Source: Owenweeksia sp965229445 (lineage in GTDB: Bacteria > Bacteroidota > Bacteroidia > Flavobacteriales > Schleiferiaceae). From it: a stretch of DNA of 64,000 nt. Positions 51,011 through 60,223 of the stretch are shown piece after piece. The stretch's first letter is position 1, and each line of letters starts with the position of its first letter. A program made the position numbers and the translations under genes. The DNA lies in NCBI GenBank assembly GCA_965229445.1, contig OZ245876.1:930001-994000 (forward strand), read 5' to 3'. A model generated the notes under the pieces. It was not told where the DNA came from. It saw only the letters and a program-made list of their open reading frames with translations, and ran no database searches.

Positions 51011-53338
51011 TTACATCTTTTCAAGTTTCGCAAATTTGAGCAATAATTTTTTCTCTCCTACATTTTCAAACTTTATTATGGCCTTTTTATTTGCCCCACT
51101 ACCTTCTACATCAACAATCACTCCGTGCCCAAAACGTTGATGCTTAACCTTTTCACCAGTCGAAATATCAGTAAGAGCCTCGTAATTTCCAGATTCTCCA
51201 GAAACGCTGTCCATTCTGCTCAGGTTTCTTCTGGGCATGCGCGGGGTATTGTTTTTTCTGGGTGAACTAGCCCTTCTTCTGGCAGGTGATTTTGTTGCCG
51301 CCCTACCTGAGCTTAGATCGCCTAAACCCATGCCATCATCTCCTACAAAAGGACTGAATTCTGGAGTAGCCAGGTTTATGTAGCTCTCATCAATTTCCTC
51401 TAAAAATCTACTGGGCTCACAGTCAATTAATTTACCCCATCGGTATCGCATCTGCGCATAGGTGAGATACCCGGCCTGTTCTGCCCGGGTAAGAGCCACA
51501 TAAAATAAACGCCGCTCCTCCTCCAAATCAGCTCTGCTATTTACACTCAACATGCTGGGAAATAGGTTTTCCTCCATCCCTACCACAAACACTACAGGAA
51601 ATTCCAAACCTTTGGCGAGGTGAATAGTCATTAAGGATACTTTGTCATTATCCTCATCCTTGTCCATGTCTCGGTCTGTAATCAGGGCTACATCTTCCAA
51701 GAAAGACGCGAGGTTGGCATTTTCGCCATCAGTTTCTTTTTGTGTTACCGTAAAATCTTTTACAGAGTTTAGGAGTTCCTCAATGTTTTCTGTTCTGCTA
51801 ACTCCTTCGGGGGTATCATCAGTCTTTAATTCACGAATTAGTCCTGAAGTTTTAGCAATATGGGAAGCCAAATCAAATGCATCCTGCTTTTCCATCAACA
51901 CCTGGTAGCTCTGTATTTTTGCTACAAAGTCAGCAATGCGACCCAAAGTAGGTCGGTTAATGCCACTCATTGGGCCATAAAGAGGAATATTAGTGCAAAC
52001 ATCCCAAAGACTAACACCCTCGCGATCTGCCAAAACAGTAATTCGTTCTACGCTGGTATCACCAATGCCGCGTTTAGGATAATTAATCACTCTGCGAAAG
52101 GCCTCTTCATCTTTGGGGTTTATCACTAATCTGAAATAGGCCAGTAAATCTTTGACCTCCTTTCTTTGGTAAAAGGATAGACCACCGAAGATGCGATAGG
52201 GGATGTTTTTTCTTCTGAGCGCATCTTCCATCGCACGTGATTGGGCGTTAGTGCGGTATAAAATGGCATAATCACTGTACTGGCGTTTATCATTCATTCT
52301 GGTTTCCCAGATGGTGCGAGCCACAAAGTTTCCTTCGTCATTATCACTAACCAGTTTATGTAACCCAATCTTTGAGCCTTCATCATTATCTGTCCAAACC
52401 TCTTTATGCAATTGGTCGCGGTTCTTTTTGATAAGACTGTTAGCGGCTCCTACTATGGTTTTGGTGGAGCGGTAATTCTGTTCAAGTTTGTAAAGCTGCA
52501 CTTCGTCATAATCCTGCTGAAAGTTGAGGATGTTTTTGATGTTTGCCCCGCGAAAGGCATAGATAGATTGCGCGTCATCACCTACCACACAAACATTGCC
52601 ATAGCGGTTGGCCAGTGCCTTTACAATTAGGTATTGCGCATGATTAGTATCCTGATACTCATCCACTAAAATATATCTGAAGCGATCCTGATATTTAGCC
52701 AGCACTTCAGGGAATTTTCGCAGCAGGAAGTAAGTGTTCAGTAACAGGTCATCAAAATCCATTGCCCCGGAGCGGAAGCATCGTTCTACATAGGCTCTGT
52801 AAACATCTCCCATTTGCGGCATGCGGGCTGCAGCATCCTGCTCTTGTAAGTCGGGACTCTTAAGATATTCTTTGGGTGTGATCAGCGCATTTTTCAAGGC
52901 TGATATGCGGCGGGCTACATTGTTGGGTTTGTAAATTTCTTTGTCGAGACGGAGGCCTTTGATGGTGTTGAGGATGGCTTTTTTAGAATCTTCCGCATCG
53001 TAGATGGTAAAATTGGAAGGGTAACCTAGTTGATGTCCCTCCACTCTCAGAATGCGGGCGAAAATGGAATGAAATGTTCCCATCCAAAGGTTTCGCGCTT
53101 CGGTATCACCAACAATTTTAGCAATACGATCTTTCATTTCCCGCGCTGCCTTATTGGTAAAGGTTAACGAGAGAATATTAAAAGGATCAACACCTTTTGC
53201 CTGCATGAGATGAGCTACTCTATAGGTTAGGACTCTGGTTTTTCCTGAGCCAGCTCCGGCAATAACCATTACCGCACCCTCGGTAGCCTTCACCGCCTTC
53301 AATTGAGACGGATTTAACTGTTTCAAATAATCATGCAT
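51011..53338 (-). CDS. UvrD/PcrA-type superfamily 1 DNA helicase
   Basis: 3'-to-5' DNA helicase of 775 residues for excision repair, mismatch repair or removal of RNA polymerase and RecA. Motifs: Q-motif LNPSQLKAVKATEG, Walker A AGAGSGKTRVLTYR, Walker B FRYILVDEYQDTN, QNYRSTKTIV, MTIHLAKGLEFPVVFV and ALTRAEQAGYLTYA. The C terminus ends in a Tudor-like DUF3553 region (EKVKHQRFGHGVIVDVEG), a PcrA-type feature. UvrD and PcrA cannot be separated by sequence alone. A promoter candidate lies 20 bp before the ATG. Confidence 0.93.
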   Translation of the reverse strand: MHDYLKQLNPSQLKAVKATEGAVMVIAGAGSGKTRVLTYRVAHLMQAKGVDPFNILSLTFTNKAAREMKDRIAKIVGDTEARNLWMGTFHSIFARILRVEGHQLGYPSNFTIYDAEDSKKAILNTIKGLRLDKEIYKPNNVARRISALKNALITPKEYLKSPDLQEQDAAARMPQMGDVYRAYVERCFRSGAMDFDDLLLNTYFLLRKFPEVLAKYQDRFRYILVDEYQDTNHAQYLIVKALANRYGNVCVVGDDAQSIYAFRGANIKNILNFQQDYDEVQLYKLEQNYRSTKTIVGAANSLIKKNRDQLHKEVWTDNDEGSKIGLHKLVSDNDEGNFVARTIWETRMNDKRQYSDYAILYRTNAQSRAMEDALRRKNIPYRIFGGLSFYQRKEVKDLLAYFRLVINPKDEEAFRRVINYPKRGIGDTSVERITVLADREGVSLWDVCTNIPLYGPMSGINRPTLGRIADFVAKIQSYQVLMEKQDAFDLASHIAKTSGLIRELKTDDTPEGVSRTENIEELLNSVKDFTVTQKETDGENANLASFLEDVALITDRDMDKDEDNDKVSLMTIHLAKGLEFPVVFVVGMEENLFPSMLSVNSRADLEEERRLFYVALTRAEQAGYLTYAQMRYRWGKLIDCEPSRFLEEIDESYINLATPEFSPFVGDDGMGLGDLSSGRAATKSPARRRASSPRKNNTPRMPRRNLSRMDSVSGESGNYEALTDISTGEKVKHQRFGHGVIVDVEGSGANKKAIIKFENVGEKKLLLKFAKLEKM

Positions 53339-53358
53339 GGATCAATCTAAAGAATTGG

Positions 53359-53389
53359 CAAAATACACACTTATATAGGTAAAGGTCAA
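53359..53389 (-). promoter_or_regulatory. Possible promoter of the UvrD/PcrA gene
   Basis: On the minus strand, TTG (53389-53387), 21 bp spacer, then TATTTTG (53365-53359), close to the Bacteroidota consensus TTG/TAnnTTTG but one base short. Start codon at 53338. Confidence 0.35.
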
Positions 53390-53430
53390 AAAGAGTTATG
53401 AACGGTGTTGGTAAGCTTATGGAGCTGTTT

Positions 53431-53458
53431 TTGGCGAATATTGCCAAAGCTGTCGCTG
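53431..53458 (-). repeat. Fragment of the dispersed repeat
   Basis: The reverse complement reads TTTGGCAATATTCGCCAA, preceded by CCAATATCAG, matching the CCAATATCA and GGCAATATTCGCC parts of the copy at 45577-45695. Confidence 0.6.
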
Positions 53459-53482
53459 ATATTGGCTTTTATATTTAAACTC

Positions 53483-53514
53483 ATGTCACATTGAGCGCAG
53501 TCGAAATGTGACAT
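53483..53514. repeat. Hairpin-forming intergenic repeat
   Basis: ATGTCACATT (53483-53492) pairs with AATGTGACAT (53505-53514) around GAGCGCAGTCGA. No T tract follows, so it is a REP-like element rather than a simple terminator. Confidence 0.65.
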
Positions 53515-53629
53515 CGATCGACTTTCCGATCTTTATTACACTTAGTCAGGTCGAGCCACCTGTCCTGAGTATTTCGGCAAGCTCAATGCAGGCCTGTCGA
53601 AGGGCAGCCGAAATGTGACACCGCAAACG

Positions 53630-53720
53630 CTTTAGGTCGTAGATCAACCTATGTCAGGTCGCCTGTCCGCCTCTGGCGGGAGCGAAGTCGAGCCTAAAGT
53701 CAGGTCGAGCGCAGTCGAGC
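53630..53720. repeat. Composite repeat with nested hairpins
   Basis: CTTTAGG (53630-53636) and CCTAAAG (53693-53699) enclose the hairpin CCGCCTCTGGCGG, and AGCGAAGTCGAG next to it is repeated as GAGCGCAGTCGAG at 53707. Similar modules (CCTGTCCGCC, CCGCCAAAGGCGG) occur in the 228-bp array at 45783. Confidence 0.6.
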
Positions 53721-53779
53721 CCTAATCCCATTTTTGGAATGGAAATTGTTTAGCAATCGCAAAGCCAAAACTAATATCA

Positions 53780-54313
53780 ATGCGAACGATTATTCTGACT
53801 TTAAGCTTATTCATGATTGTTGCCTCATCTGCTTACGCACAGGTTTTTAATACCAATCTGGGATTTGGTTACAATGCAATGGTAGAAAATAGCGGGTTTC
53901 CATCCATCAACATTGGTGTTGAGGCTGCTGGTTCTTCCCGATGGTCCGTGAGTGGGGATTTTAGCTACGGATCAATTAGCAATGGAACTTTTGGAAGTGT
54001 ATTGGTGGATCAAAACCGCTATACTTTTGAAACCAATGCCAACTTTTATTTTAATCGTGTACTGCAGGGATTTTTCTTATCCGGTGGAGGTTTTTATGGA
54101 GCGGATCGCATCAATCCAGTGGGTGCTGAAAGTATTCCCAATTCGGCCAGACGAAATCAGCATGCAGGCATGCAATTTGGTTTTGGCTTTTCCCAGCAGT
54201 TTTCTTCCAATCTGAATATGTCACTGGTGAGTAGAATTGGAAACAACTTTTACCGTGGAGATGACAGCCGTTTGTACCTGGGTTTTAGAATGGGTTATAA
54301 TTGGCTGGATTAA
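53780..54313 (+). CDS. Small outer-membrane beta-barrel-like protein
   Basis: A 177-residue exported protein with signal peptide MRTIILTLSLFMIVASSAYAQ. The mature part alternates polar and aromatic residues in beta strands (TNLGFGYNAMVEN, RWSVSGDFSYGS, MQFGFGFSQQFSSNLNMSLV) and ends GFRMGYNWLD. It resembles porin-family barrels of Bacteroidota, but I cannot name the family. Single gene, with a terminator after it and repeats before it. Confidence 0.6.
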   Translation: MRTIILTLSLFMIVASSAYAQVFNTNLGFGYNAMVENSGFPSINIGVEAAGSSRWSVSGDFSYGSISNGTFGSVLVDQNRYTFETNANFYFNRVLQGFFLSGGGFYGADRINPVGAESIPNSARRNQHAGMQFGFGFSQQFSSNLNMSLVSRIGNNFYRGDDSRLYLGFRMGYNWLD

Positions 54314-54344
54314 GGATAGTTTACCCCGGAATTACCAATGATTT

Positions 54345-54372
54345 AGAACCCGCCAAGCAGGCGGGTTTTTTA
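54345..54372. terminator. Hairpin terminator
   Basis: AACCCGCC (54347-54354) pairs with GGCGGGTT (54360-54367), followed by TTTTTAT. It ends the beta-barrel gene before the ribosomal operon promoter. Confidence 0.9.
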
Positions 54373-54408
54373 TTTCTCTGCATGCCTAAAACATTTTTTC
54401 TCAATGTA

Positions 54409-54438
54409 TTGTCAGGTTACCAAATAGTTATACATTTG
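54409..54438 (+). promoter_or_regulatory. Bacteroidota-type promoter of the ribosomal protein operon
   Basis: TTG (54409-54411), a 19-bp spacer, and TACATTTG (54431-54438), a perfect match to the Bacteroidota consensus -33 TTG and -7 TAnnTTTG for the primary sigma factor. Transcription would start near 54445, giving a leader of about 55 bases before rpsL. Confidence 0.8.
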
Positions 54439-54498
54439 CAGTCCCCTAAAAATAGGGTATCTGTTGATTTCTAACAGCTTATATATATAAAGAGGTAT

Positions 54499-54873
54499 AT
54501 GCCAACGATACAACAACTGGTAAAAAAGGGTAGAAAGAAGATTACGAAGAAGAGCAAATCAGCCGCACTTCAGTCGTCTCCGCAGCGACGCGGAGTGTGT
54601 ACCAGAGTGTACACCACTACGCCAAAAAAACCAAATTCAGCGATGCGAAAGGTAGCCAGGGTGCGCCTTACCAACGGAAATGAAGTGAATGCCTATATAC
54701 CTGGAGAAGGTCACAATCTACAAGAGCACAGTATCGTACTGGTGCGTGGAGGTAGAGTAAAAGATCTTCCCGGTGTACGCTATCATATTGTAAGAGGTGC
54801 GCTTGACACCGCCGGTGTTACAGGAAGAACCCAGCGCCGTAGTAAGTATGGTGCCAAGAAACCCAAAAAATAA
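54499..54873 (+). CDS. rpsL: 30S ribosomal protein S12
   Basis: Decoding-centre protein of 124 residues. It has the universal RGVCTRVYTTTPKKPNSAMRK with the wild-type Lys of TTPKKPNSA, and VKDLPGVRYHIVRG, so no streptomycin-resistance change is apparent at these sites. First gene of the operon; 16 bp before rpsG. The leader between promoter and ATG is short and A/T-rich. Confidence 0.98.
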   Translation: MPTIQQLVKKGRKKITKKSKSAALQSSPQRRGVCTRVYTTTPKKPNSAMRKVARVRLTNGNEVNAYIPGEGHNLQEHSIVLVRGGRVKDLPGVRYHIVRGALDTAGVTGRTQRRSKYGAKKPKK

Positions 54874-54889
54874 CTCGGTATAGATTCCC

Positions 54890-55363
54890 ATGAGAAAGAC
54901 GAGAGCCAAAAAGAGACCATTACTTCCCGATCCTAAGTTTCACGATGAGCTGGTGACCAGATTCGTCAATATGATGATGATGGACGGAAAGAAATCAAAA
55001 GCGTATAGCATTTTTTATGATGCCATTGATATAGTTTCTGAGAAAACGCAGGAGAACAATGGTTTGGAAATGTGGAAGGAAGCTCTGAATAATGTGATGC
55101 CTCACGTAGAAGTAAGAAGCCGTCGGGTAGGGGGTGCTACTTTTCAGATTCCAATTCAGATTCGTCCCGATCGCAAAATATCTGTTGCCATGAAGTGGTT
55201 GATAAGCTATGCGCGTTCTCGCAATGAGAAGTCTATGGCTCAAAAACTAGCTTCAGAAATTTTAGCCGCGGCTAAAGAAGAAGGCGCAGCAGTGAAAAAG
55301 AGAATGGATACCCATAAAATGGCAGAAGCGAACAAGGCATTTGCTCACTTTGGCCGATTTTAA
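54890..55363 (+). CDS. rpsG: 30S ribosomal protein S7
   Basis: Primary binder of the 16S 3' domain, 157 residues. Matches include FVNMMMMDGKKSKAYSIFYDA, NVMPHVEVRSRRVGGATFQIP and ANKAFAHFGRF. Normal length. Second gene of the str part of the operon, between rpsL and fusA. Confidence 0.98.
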   Translation: MRKTRAKKRPLLPDPKFHDELVTRFVNMMMMDGKKSKAYSIFYDAIDIVSEKTQENNGLEMWKEALNNVMPHVEVRSRRVGGATFQIPIQIRPDRKISVAMKWLISYARSRNEKSMAQKLASEILAAAKEEGAAVKKRMDTHKMAEANKAFAHFGRF

Positions 55364-55392
55364 CAACAATATTTGATAGTCATCTCAGAGTT

Positions 55393-57495
55393 ATGGCAAA
55401 CAGAGATTTAAAATACACTCGTAACATAGGTATTGCCGCGCATATCGATGCTGGTAAAACAACTACTACAGAGCGTATACTTTATTATGGTGGTGTGAGC
55501 CACAAGATTGGTGAGGTGCATGACGGTGCAGCCACTATGGACTGGATGGAGCAAGAGCAGGAGCGTGGTATTACTATCACCTCAGCAGCAACTACTCTCA
55601 CCTGGCCTTACCGTGGTACTGATTACCATGTTAATATTATTGATACTCCCGGACACGTGGACTTTACCGTTGAGGTGAATCGTTCATTGCGTGTTTTGGA
55701 TGGTCTGGTATTCTTGTTTAGTGCAGTGGATGGTGTGGAACCACAATCTGAAACCAACTGGAGACTGGCCAACAACTATAATGTTCCCCGTATTGGATTT
55801 GTCAATAAGATGGATCGTCAGGGAGCAGATTTTCTGAATGTTACCCGTCAGGTGAAAGAGATGCTGGGCAGCCATGCGCTTCCTCTGCAAATCCCAATCG
55901 GCGCAGAGTCTGATTTTAAAGGAGTGGTTGACTTGATCAATTTCCGCGGTATTACCTGGAACGACGAAGATCAGGGAATGACTTTCCAGGAAATTGATAT
56001 TCCTGCCGAAGTGTTGGAAGAGGCTACTGAGTATCGTGAAAAGTTGCTTGAAGCTGTGGCGGAGTTCAATGATACTTTGATGGAAAAGTATTTTGAAGAT
56101 CCAGAATCACTAACCGAGAGAGAGATATTGGACGCCTTGCGTGAAGCTACTATTTCAGGAAAAGTGGTTCCCATGATGTGTGGTTCTGCCTTTAAAAATA
56201 AAGGTGTTCAGGCCATGCTTGATATGGTGATGGAAATTCTTCCTTCACCTACTGATGTAGATGCCATCGTGGGTACTAACCCAAATACTGAGCAAGAGGA
56301 AAGCAGAAAGCCAAGTTATGACGAGCCATTTTCGGCCCTGGCGTTTAAAATTGCTACCGACCCATTTGTAGGTCGTCTGTGCTTTACCCGGGCCTACTCG
56401 GGAGTATTGGAATCTGGTTCCTATGTACTTAACGCACGCACCGGAAAGAAGGAGAGAATCTCCAGAATATTCCAAATGCACGCCAATAAGCAAAACCAAA
56501 TTGACGCTTTAGGAGCGGGTGATATTGGTGCTTTGGTTGGATTTAAGGACATCAAGACCGGAGATACGCTTTGTGATGAGAAAAAGCCGATTGTTCTGGA
56601 ATCGATGGATTTCCCGGAACCAGTAATTGGCTTGGCGGTTGAGCCTAAGACTCAGATTGATACTGATAAGCTTGGCATGGCGCTCGCAAAACTTGCGGAA
56701 GAAGATCCCACCTTCACCGTTAAAACAGACGAAGATTCTGGTCAAACCATTATTAGTGGTATGGGTGAGCTTCACCTGGATATCATTGTGGATCGTCTGA
56801 GAAGAGAATTTAAAGTTGAGGTAAACCAAGGTGCTCCTCAGGTTTCTTATAAGGAAGCAATTACCGGAACTGTCAATCACCGCGAAGTGTACAAGAAGCA
56901 GAGTGGTGGCCGTGGTAAGTTTGCAGACATCGTATTAACCATTGAGCCCGGAGATCCTGAAAAACCAGGACTTATCTTCGAAAACATCGTAAAAGGTGGT
57001 AACGTTCCTAAAGAATTTGTTCCTGCCGTTGAGAAAGGTTTTAAGGATGCCATGAACAATGGTGTGCTGGCCGGTTATCCTTTGGATAGCCTTAAAGTAA
57101 CCCTTAGTGACGGATCATTTCACCCGGTTGACTCCGATGCGCTATCCTTTGAGCTTGCTGCCAAGATGGCCTATAGAGAGGCCCTGCCTAAGGCTAACCC
57201 TGTACTACTGGAACCAATCATGAAGGTTGAGGTGCTTACGCCCGAAGAGAATATGGGTGATATCGTAGGTGACTTGAACCGTCGTAGAGGTATTATGGAA
57301 GGAATGGGTGACCGTGCGGGATCAAAAGTGATTAAGGCTAAAGTTCCTCTTTCAGAAATGTTTGGATATGTAACGGCTCTGAGAACCATGTCATCCGGAC
57401 GTGCTACTTCAACCATGGAATTCTTCCACTTTGAAGAAGCACCAAAGAACATTGCTGAGGAAGTTATTGCAAAAGTTAAAGGACAACCTGCTTAA
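55393..57495 (+). CDS. fusA: Elongation factor G
   Basis: Translocation GTPase of 700 residues. G1 is AHIDAGKTTTTER, switch 2/G3 is DTPGHVDFTVEV, G4 is NKMDRQGADF. Domains II to V are complete, ending YVTALRTMSSGRATSTMEFFHFEEAP. In the classical str operon tuf would follow; here the next gene is rpsJ, 10 bp downstream. Confidence 0.97.
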   Translation: MANRDLKYTRNIGIAAHIDAGKTTTTERILYYGGVSHKIGEVHDGAATMDWMEQEQERGITITSAATTLTWPYRGTDYHVNIIDTPGHVDFTVEVNRSLRVLDGLVFLFSAVDGVEPQSETNWRLANNYNVPRIGFVNKMDRQGADFLNVTRQVKEMLGSHALPLQIPIGAESDFKGVVDLINFRGITWNDEDQGMTFQEIDIPAEVLEEATEYREKLLEAVAEFNDTLMEKYFEDPESLTEREILDALREATISGKVVPMMCGSAFKNKGVQAMLDMVMEILPSPTDVDAIVGTNPNTEQEESRKPSYDEPFSALAFKIATDPFVGRLCFTRAYSGVLESGSYVLNARTGKKERISRIFQMHANKQNQIDALGAGDIGALVGFKDIKTGDTLCDEKKPIVLESMDFPEPVIGLAVEPKTQIDTDKLGMALAKLAEEDPTFTVKTDEDSGQTIISGMGELHLDIIVDRLRREFKVEVNQGAPQVSYKEAITGTVNHREVYKKQSGGRGKFADIVLTIEPGDPEKPGLIFENIVKGGNVPKEFVPAVEKGFKDAMNNGVLAGYPLDSLKVTLSDGSFHPVDSDALSFELAAKMAYREALPKANPVLLEPIMKVEVLTPEENMGDIVGDLNRRRGIMEGMGDRAGSKVIKAKVPLSEMFGYVTALRTMSSGRATSTMEFFHFEEAPKNIAEEVIAKVKGQPA

Positions 57496-57505
57496 GATAT
57501 AGAAG

Positions 57506-57811
57506 ATGAGTCAGAAGATCAGGATAAAACTTAAGTCGTACGATTATAATCTGGTAGACAAGTCTGCTGAGAAAATCGTTAAAACAGTGAAAAGTACGGG
57601 CGCCATAATTAATGGTCCTATTCCACTGCCGACTAACAAAAGAATATATACCGTGTTGCGTTCACCGCACGTCAATAAGAAATCACGTGAGCAGTTTGAG
57701 CTTTCTTCGTACAAGAGATTGCTGGATATCTACTCATCGTCTTCAAAGACTATTGACGCATTGATGAAGCTTGAACTTCCCAGTGGAGTTGAAGTAGAAA
57801 TCAAGGTGTGA
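57506..57811 (+). CDS. rpsJ: 30S ribosomal protein S10
   Basis: Protein of 101 residues in the 30S head, also the NusE partner of NusB/NusG in antitermination. Key stretches are IRIKLKSYDYNLVDKSAEKIV, TGAIINGPIPLPTNKRIYTVLRSPHVNKKSREQFE. First gene of the S10 part, joined to the str genes without a gap. Confidence 0.98.
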   Translation: MSQKIRIKLKSYDYNLVDKSAEKIVKTVKSTGAIINGPIPLPTNKRIYTVLRSPHVNKKSREQFELSSYKRLLDIYSSSSKTIDALMKLELPSGVEVEIKV

Positions 57812-57847
57812 TCGCGCTAGAATAATAACATTTTAAAATAGCATCGA

Positions 57848-58465
57848 ATGCCTGGATTGATCGGAAAGAAGATCGGAATGACAAGCCTCTTTGATGATAA
57901 CGGTAAAAACTTACCGTGTACTGTCATCGAAGCTGGACCATGTGTGGTCACTCAATTAAAGACCACTGATACGGATGGATATGACGCCATTCAAATTGCT
58001 TATGGTGACAAGCGTGAGAAAGTAATTTCTCAAGCGCAGGTTGGCCATTTCAAGAAGGCCGGCACTTCTCCCAAACATCGTATGATAGAGATTGACAATC
58101 TCGCCGAGGAAGTTAAACTCGGTGACGAAATCGCCGTGGATATATTCGACGAAGGCGAGTTTGTAAATATCTCTGGAGTATCTAAAGGAAAAGGATTTCA
58201 GGGGGTTGTTAAACGCCACGGGTTTGGTGGTGTGGGACAGGCCACGCACGGTCAGCACAACAGACTGCGAGCTCCGGGTTCTATCGGGGCTGGTTCTGAT
58301 CCTAGCCGCGTTTTTAAAGGAATGCGCATGGCCGGTCGTATGGGAGGTAAAAGTGCCATGGTGGAAAACCTGAGAGTATTGAAGGTCGACAAAGAGAAAA
58401 ACCTTCTGGTTGTCAAAGGTTCTGTTCCTGGAGCCAGAAATTCATACGTAATAATTACGAAGTGA
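57848..58465 (+). CDS. rplC: 50S ribosomal protein L3
   Basis: Early-assembly 23S-binding protein of 205 residues with PGLIGKKIGMTSLFDDNGK at the N terminus and the extended loop GVSKGKGFQGVVKRHGFGG, then FKGMRMAGRMGGK. Normal length. Its stop overlaps the start of rplD (TGATG). Confidence 0.97.
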   Translation: MPGLIGKKIGMTSLFDDNGKNLPCTVIEAGPCVVTQLKTTDTDGYDAIQIAYGDKREKVISQAQVGHFKKAGTSPKHRMIEIDNLAEEVKLGDEIAVDIFDEGEFVNISGVSKGKGFQGVVKRHGFGGVGQATHGQHNRLRAPGSIGAGSDPSRVFKGMRMAGRMGGKSAMVENLRVLKVDKEKNLLVVKGSVPGARNSYVIITK

Positions 58466-59094
58466 TGGAATTACCAGTATTAGACAAAGCCGGAAAGGAA
58501 ACCGGAAGAAAAGCCAAGCTCAATAAAAACCTATTTGGTATTGAGCCCAATCATCACGCCATCTATCTAGATGTTAAACAGTACCAGGCTAATCAGCGCC
58601 AAGGTACGCACAAGGCTAAAGAGCGCGGTGAGATTTCACGCACCACTAAGAAGTTCTTCCGTCAAAAGGGAACGGGTAATGCAAGGGTAGGATCTCTTCG
58701 CTCTCCACTACAAAGAGGTGGTGGAACAGTATTCGGTCCTCGTCCCCGTAATTACGGTTTCAAACTGAATAAGAAGACCAAAGATTTAGCACGTAAATCG
58801 GCCCTGAGCTTGAAAGCCAGCGAGAAGAATATCCAGGTGATGGAAAGCATTGATTTTGATGCACCTAAGACCAAGGATTTCGCGGCGATGATCAAGGCAC
58901 TTGGCTTAGACGGAAAAAAGTCACTGATAGTAATGGGTGACTCCAATAAAAATGTATATTTGTCGTCCCGAAATTTAAAGGGTTCTGACGTTATAACCAC
59001 CTCAGAATTAAACACTTACAAACTAATGAACGCAAGTAGTTTGGTGTTGACCGAGGATTCGTTAGAGAAAATTGAAAACCTGTTAAGCAAGTAA
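58465..59094 (+). CDS. rplD: 50S ribosomal protein L4
   Basis: Protein of 209 residues lining the exit tunnel. The ATG at 58465 overlaps the rplC stop; a GTG one codon earlier is less likely. The tunnel loop is FFRQKGTGNARVGSLRSPLQ with GGGTVFGPRPR. In E. coli L4 represses its own operon; whether that holds here is unknown. Confidence 0.96.
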   Translation: MELPVLDKAGKETGRKAKLNKNLFGIEPNHHAIYLDVKQYQANQRQGTHKAKERGEISRTTKKFFRQKGTGNARVGSLRSPLQRGGGTVFGPRPRNYGFKLNKKTKDLARKSALSLKASEKNIQVMESIDFDAPKTKDFAAMIKALGLDGKKSLIVMGDSNKNVYLSSRNLKGSDVITTSELNTYKLMNASSLVLTEDSLEKIENLLSK

Positions 59095-59097
59095 GCC

Positions 59098-59388
59098 ATG
59101 GGGATCCTTATAAGACCGGTAATTACGGAAAAGGCCACTGAAGATAGCGAAGACAACAACCGCTTCGCTTTTGTAGTGGATAAACGCGCCAACAAGATCT
59201 CTATCAAGAAGGCGATTGAGGATCTGTATGGTGTACATGTGGAAAAGGTACGTACCATGGTGGTTCCCGGTAAGCGCAAGCAGCGTTTTACGAAAACCGG
59301 TGTGGTTAGCGGTAACTCAGGTTCATATAAGAAAGCCATTGTAGAGGTTCGTAGTGGTGAAACCATTGACCTCTACAGTAATATATAA
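59098..59388 (+). CDS. rplW: 50S ribosomal protein L23
   Basis: Protein of 96 residues at the tunnel exit, docking site for trigger factor and SRP. It begins MGILIRPVITEKATEDSEDN and has FVVDKRANKISIKKAIEDLYGVHVEKV. Three bases after rplD. Confidence 0.97.
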   Translation: MGILIRPVITEKATEDSEDNNRFAFVVDKRANKISIKKAIEDLYGVHVEKVRTMVVPGKRKQRFTKTGVVSGNSGSYKKAIVEVRSGETIDLYSNI

Positions 59389-59393
59389 TTGAG

Positions 59394-60218
59394 ATGGGAG
59401 TAAGAAAGTTAAAACCGGTAACTCCGGGACAACGCTTCAGGATTGTCAATGACAATACCAACATCACGGCCGGTAAGCCGGAGAAATCTTTGGTAAAAGG
59501 TAAGAGCAAGTCTGGCGGTCGTAACAATAGCGGTAAGATGACCATGCGCTACATAGGTGGCGGTCATAAAAAGCGTTACCGTGTTATCGATTTCAAGCGT
59601 GATAAGGATGGAGTACCTGCCACGGTAAAAGCGATCGAATATGATCCCAACCGTTCTGCACGTATTGCTCTTTTATATTATGCAGATGGTGAGAAGCGCT
59701 ACATGATTGCTCCTACCGGCTTAAAGCTTGGTCAGGAAGTAGTTAGCGGTAAAGCTGCCAAGCCAGAAATTGGCAATGCACTTTACTTACAGGATATTCC
59801 TCTGGGAACGGTGATTAGCAATATTGAAATGCGCCCCGGTCAGGGAGCGGTGATTGCGCGTAGTGCAGGATCTTTTGCTCAACTGGCTGCTCGTGATGGG
59901 AAATATGCCATCATCAAGTTGCCAAGTGGTGAAACCAGGATGATTCTGATTACCTGTAAAGCTACTATTGGAGCGGTAAGCAATTCTGATAATTCTCAGG
60001 AAGTTTCTGGTAAGGCCGGCCGCAAACGCTGGCAAGGTCGTCGTCCACGTGTCCGTGGTGTTGCTATGAATCCGGTTGATCATCCTATGGGTGGTGGCGA
60101 AGGCCGTGCTTCTGGTGGTCATCCACGCTCTCGTAACGGTATCCCTGCAAAGGGCTATAAGACCAGAACTCCTAAGAAAGAGTCGAATAAGTACATTATT
60201 GAAAGAAGGAAAAAATAA
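59394..60218 (+). CDS. rplB: 50S ribosomal protein L2
   Basis: Large core 23S-binding protein of 274 residues needed for the peptidyl-transferase centre. KPVTPGQRFRIVND opens it; the functional loop reads NPVDHPMGGGEGRASGGHP, keeping the His of VDHP but with Met where E. coli has the second His of HPHGGGEGR. The C terminus is basic. Confidence 0.97.
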   Translation: MGVRKLKPVTPGQRFRIVNDNTNITAGKPEKSLVKGKSKSGGRNNSGKMTMRYIGGGHKKRYRVIDFKRDKDGVPATVKAIEYDPNRSARIALLYYADGEKRYMIAPTGLKLGQEVVSGKAAKPEIGNALYLQDIPLGTVISNIEMRPGQGAVIARSAGSFAQLAARDGKYAIIKLPSGETRMILITCKATIGAVSNSDNSQEVSGKAGRKRWQGRRPRVRGVAMNPVDHPMGGGEGRASGGHPRSRNGIPAKGYKTRTPKKESNKYIIERRKK

Positions 60219-60223
60219 TAGAT

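Larger units (their letters stand above)
53339..53779. other. Repeat-rich intergenic region
   Basis: 440 bp with a run of short modular repeats: a fragment of the dispersed repeat (53431-53458, inverted), a 10-bp hairpin (53483-53514), two copies of a CGAAATGTGACA motif, the hairpin CCGCCTCTGGCGG (53668-53680) and CAGGTCGAGCGCAGTCGAG (53702-53720). No gene seen. Confidence 0.7.

Noticed and set aside
53483..53514. Transcription terminator
   Set aside because: Good stem but no T tract on either side, and the same core recurs as a dispersed repeat.
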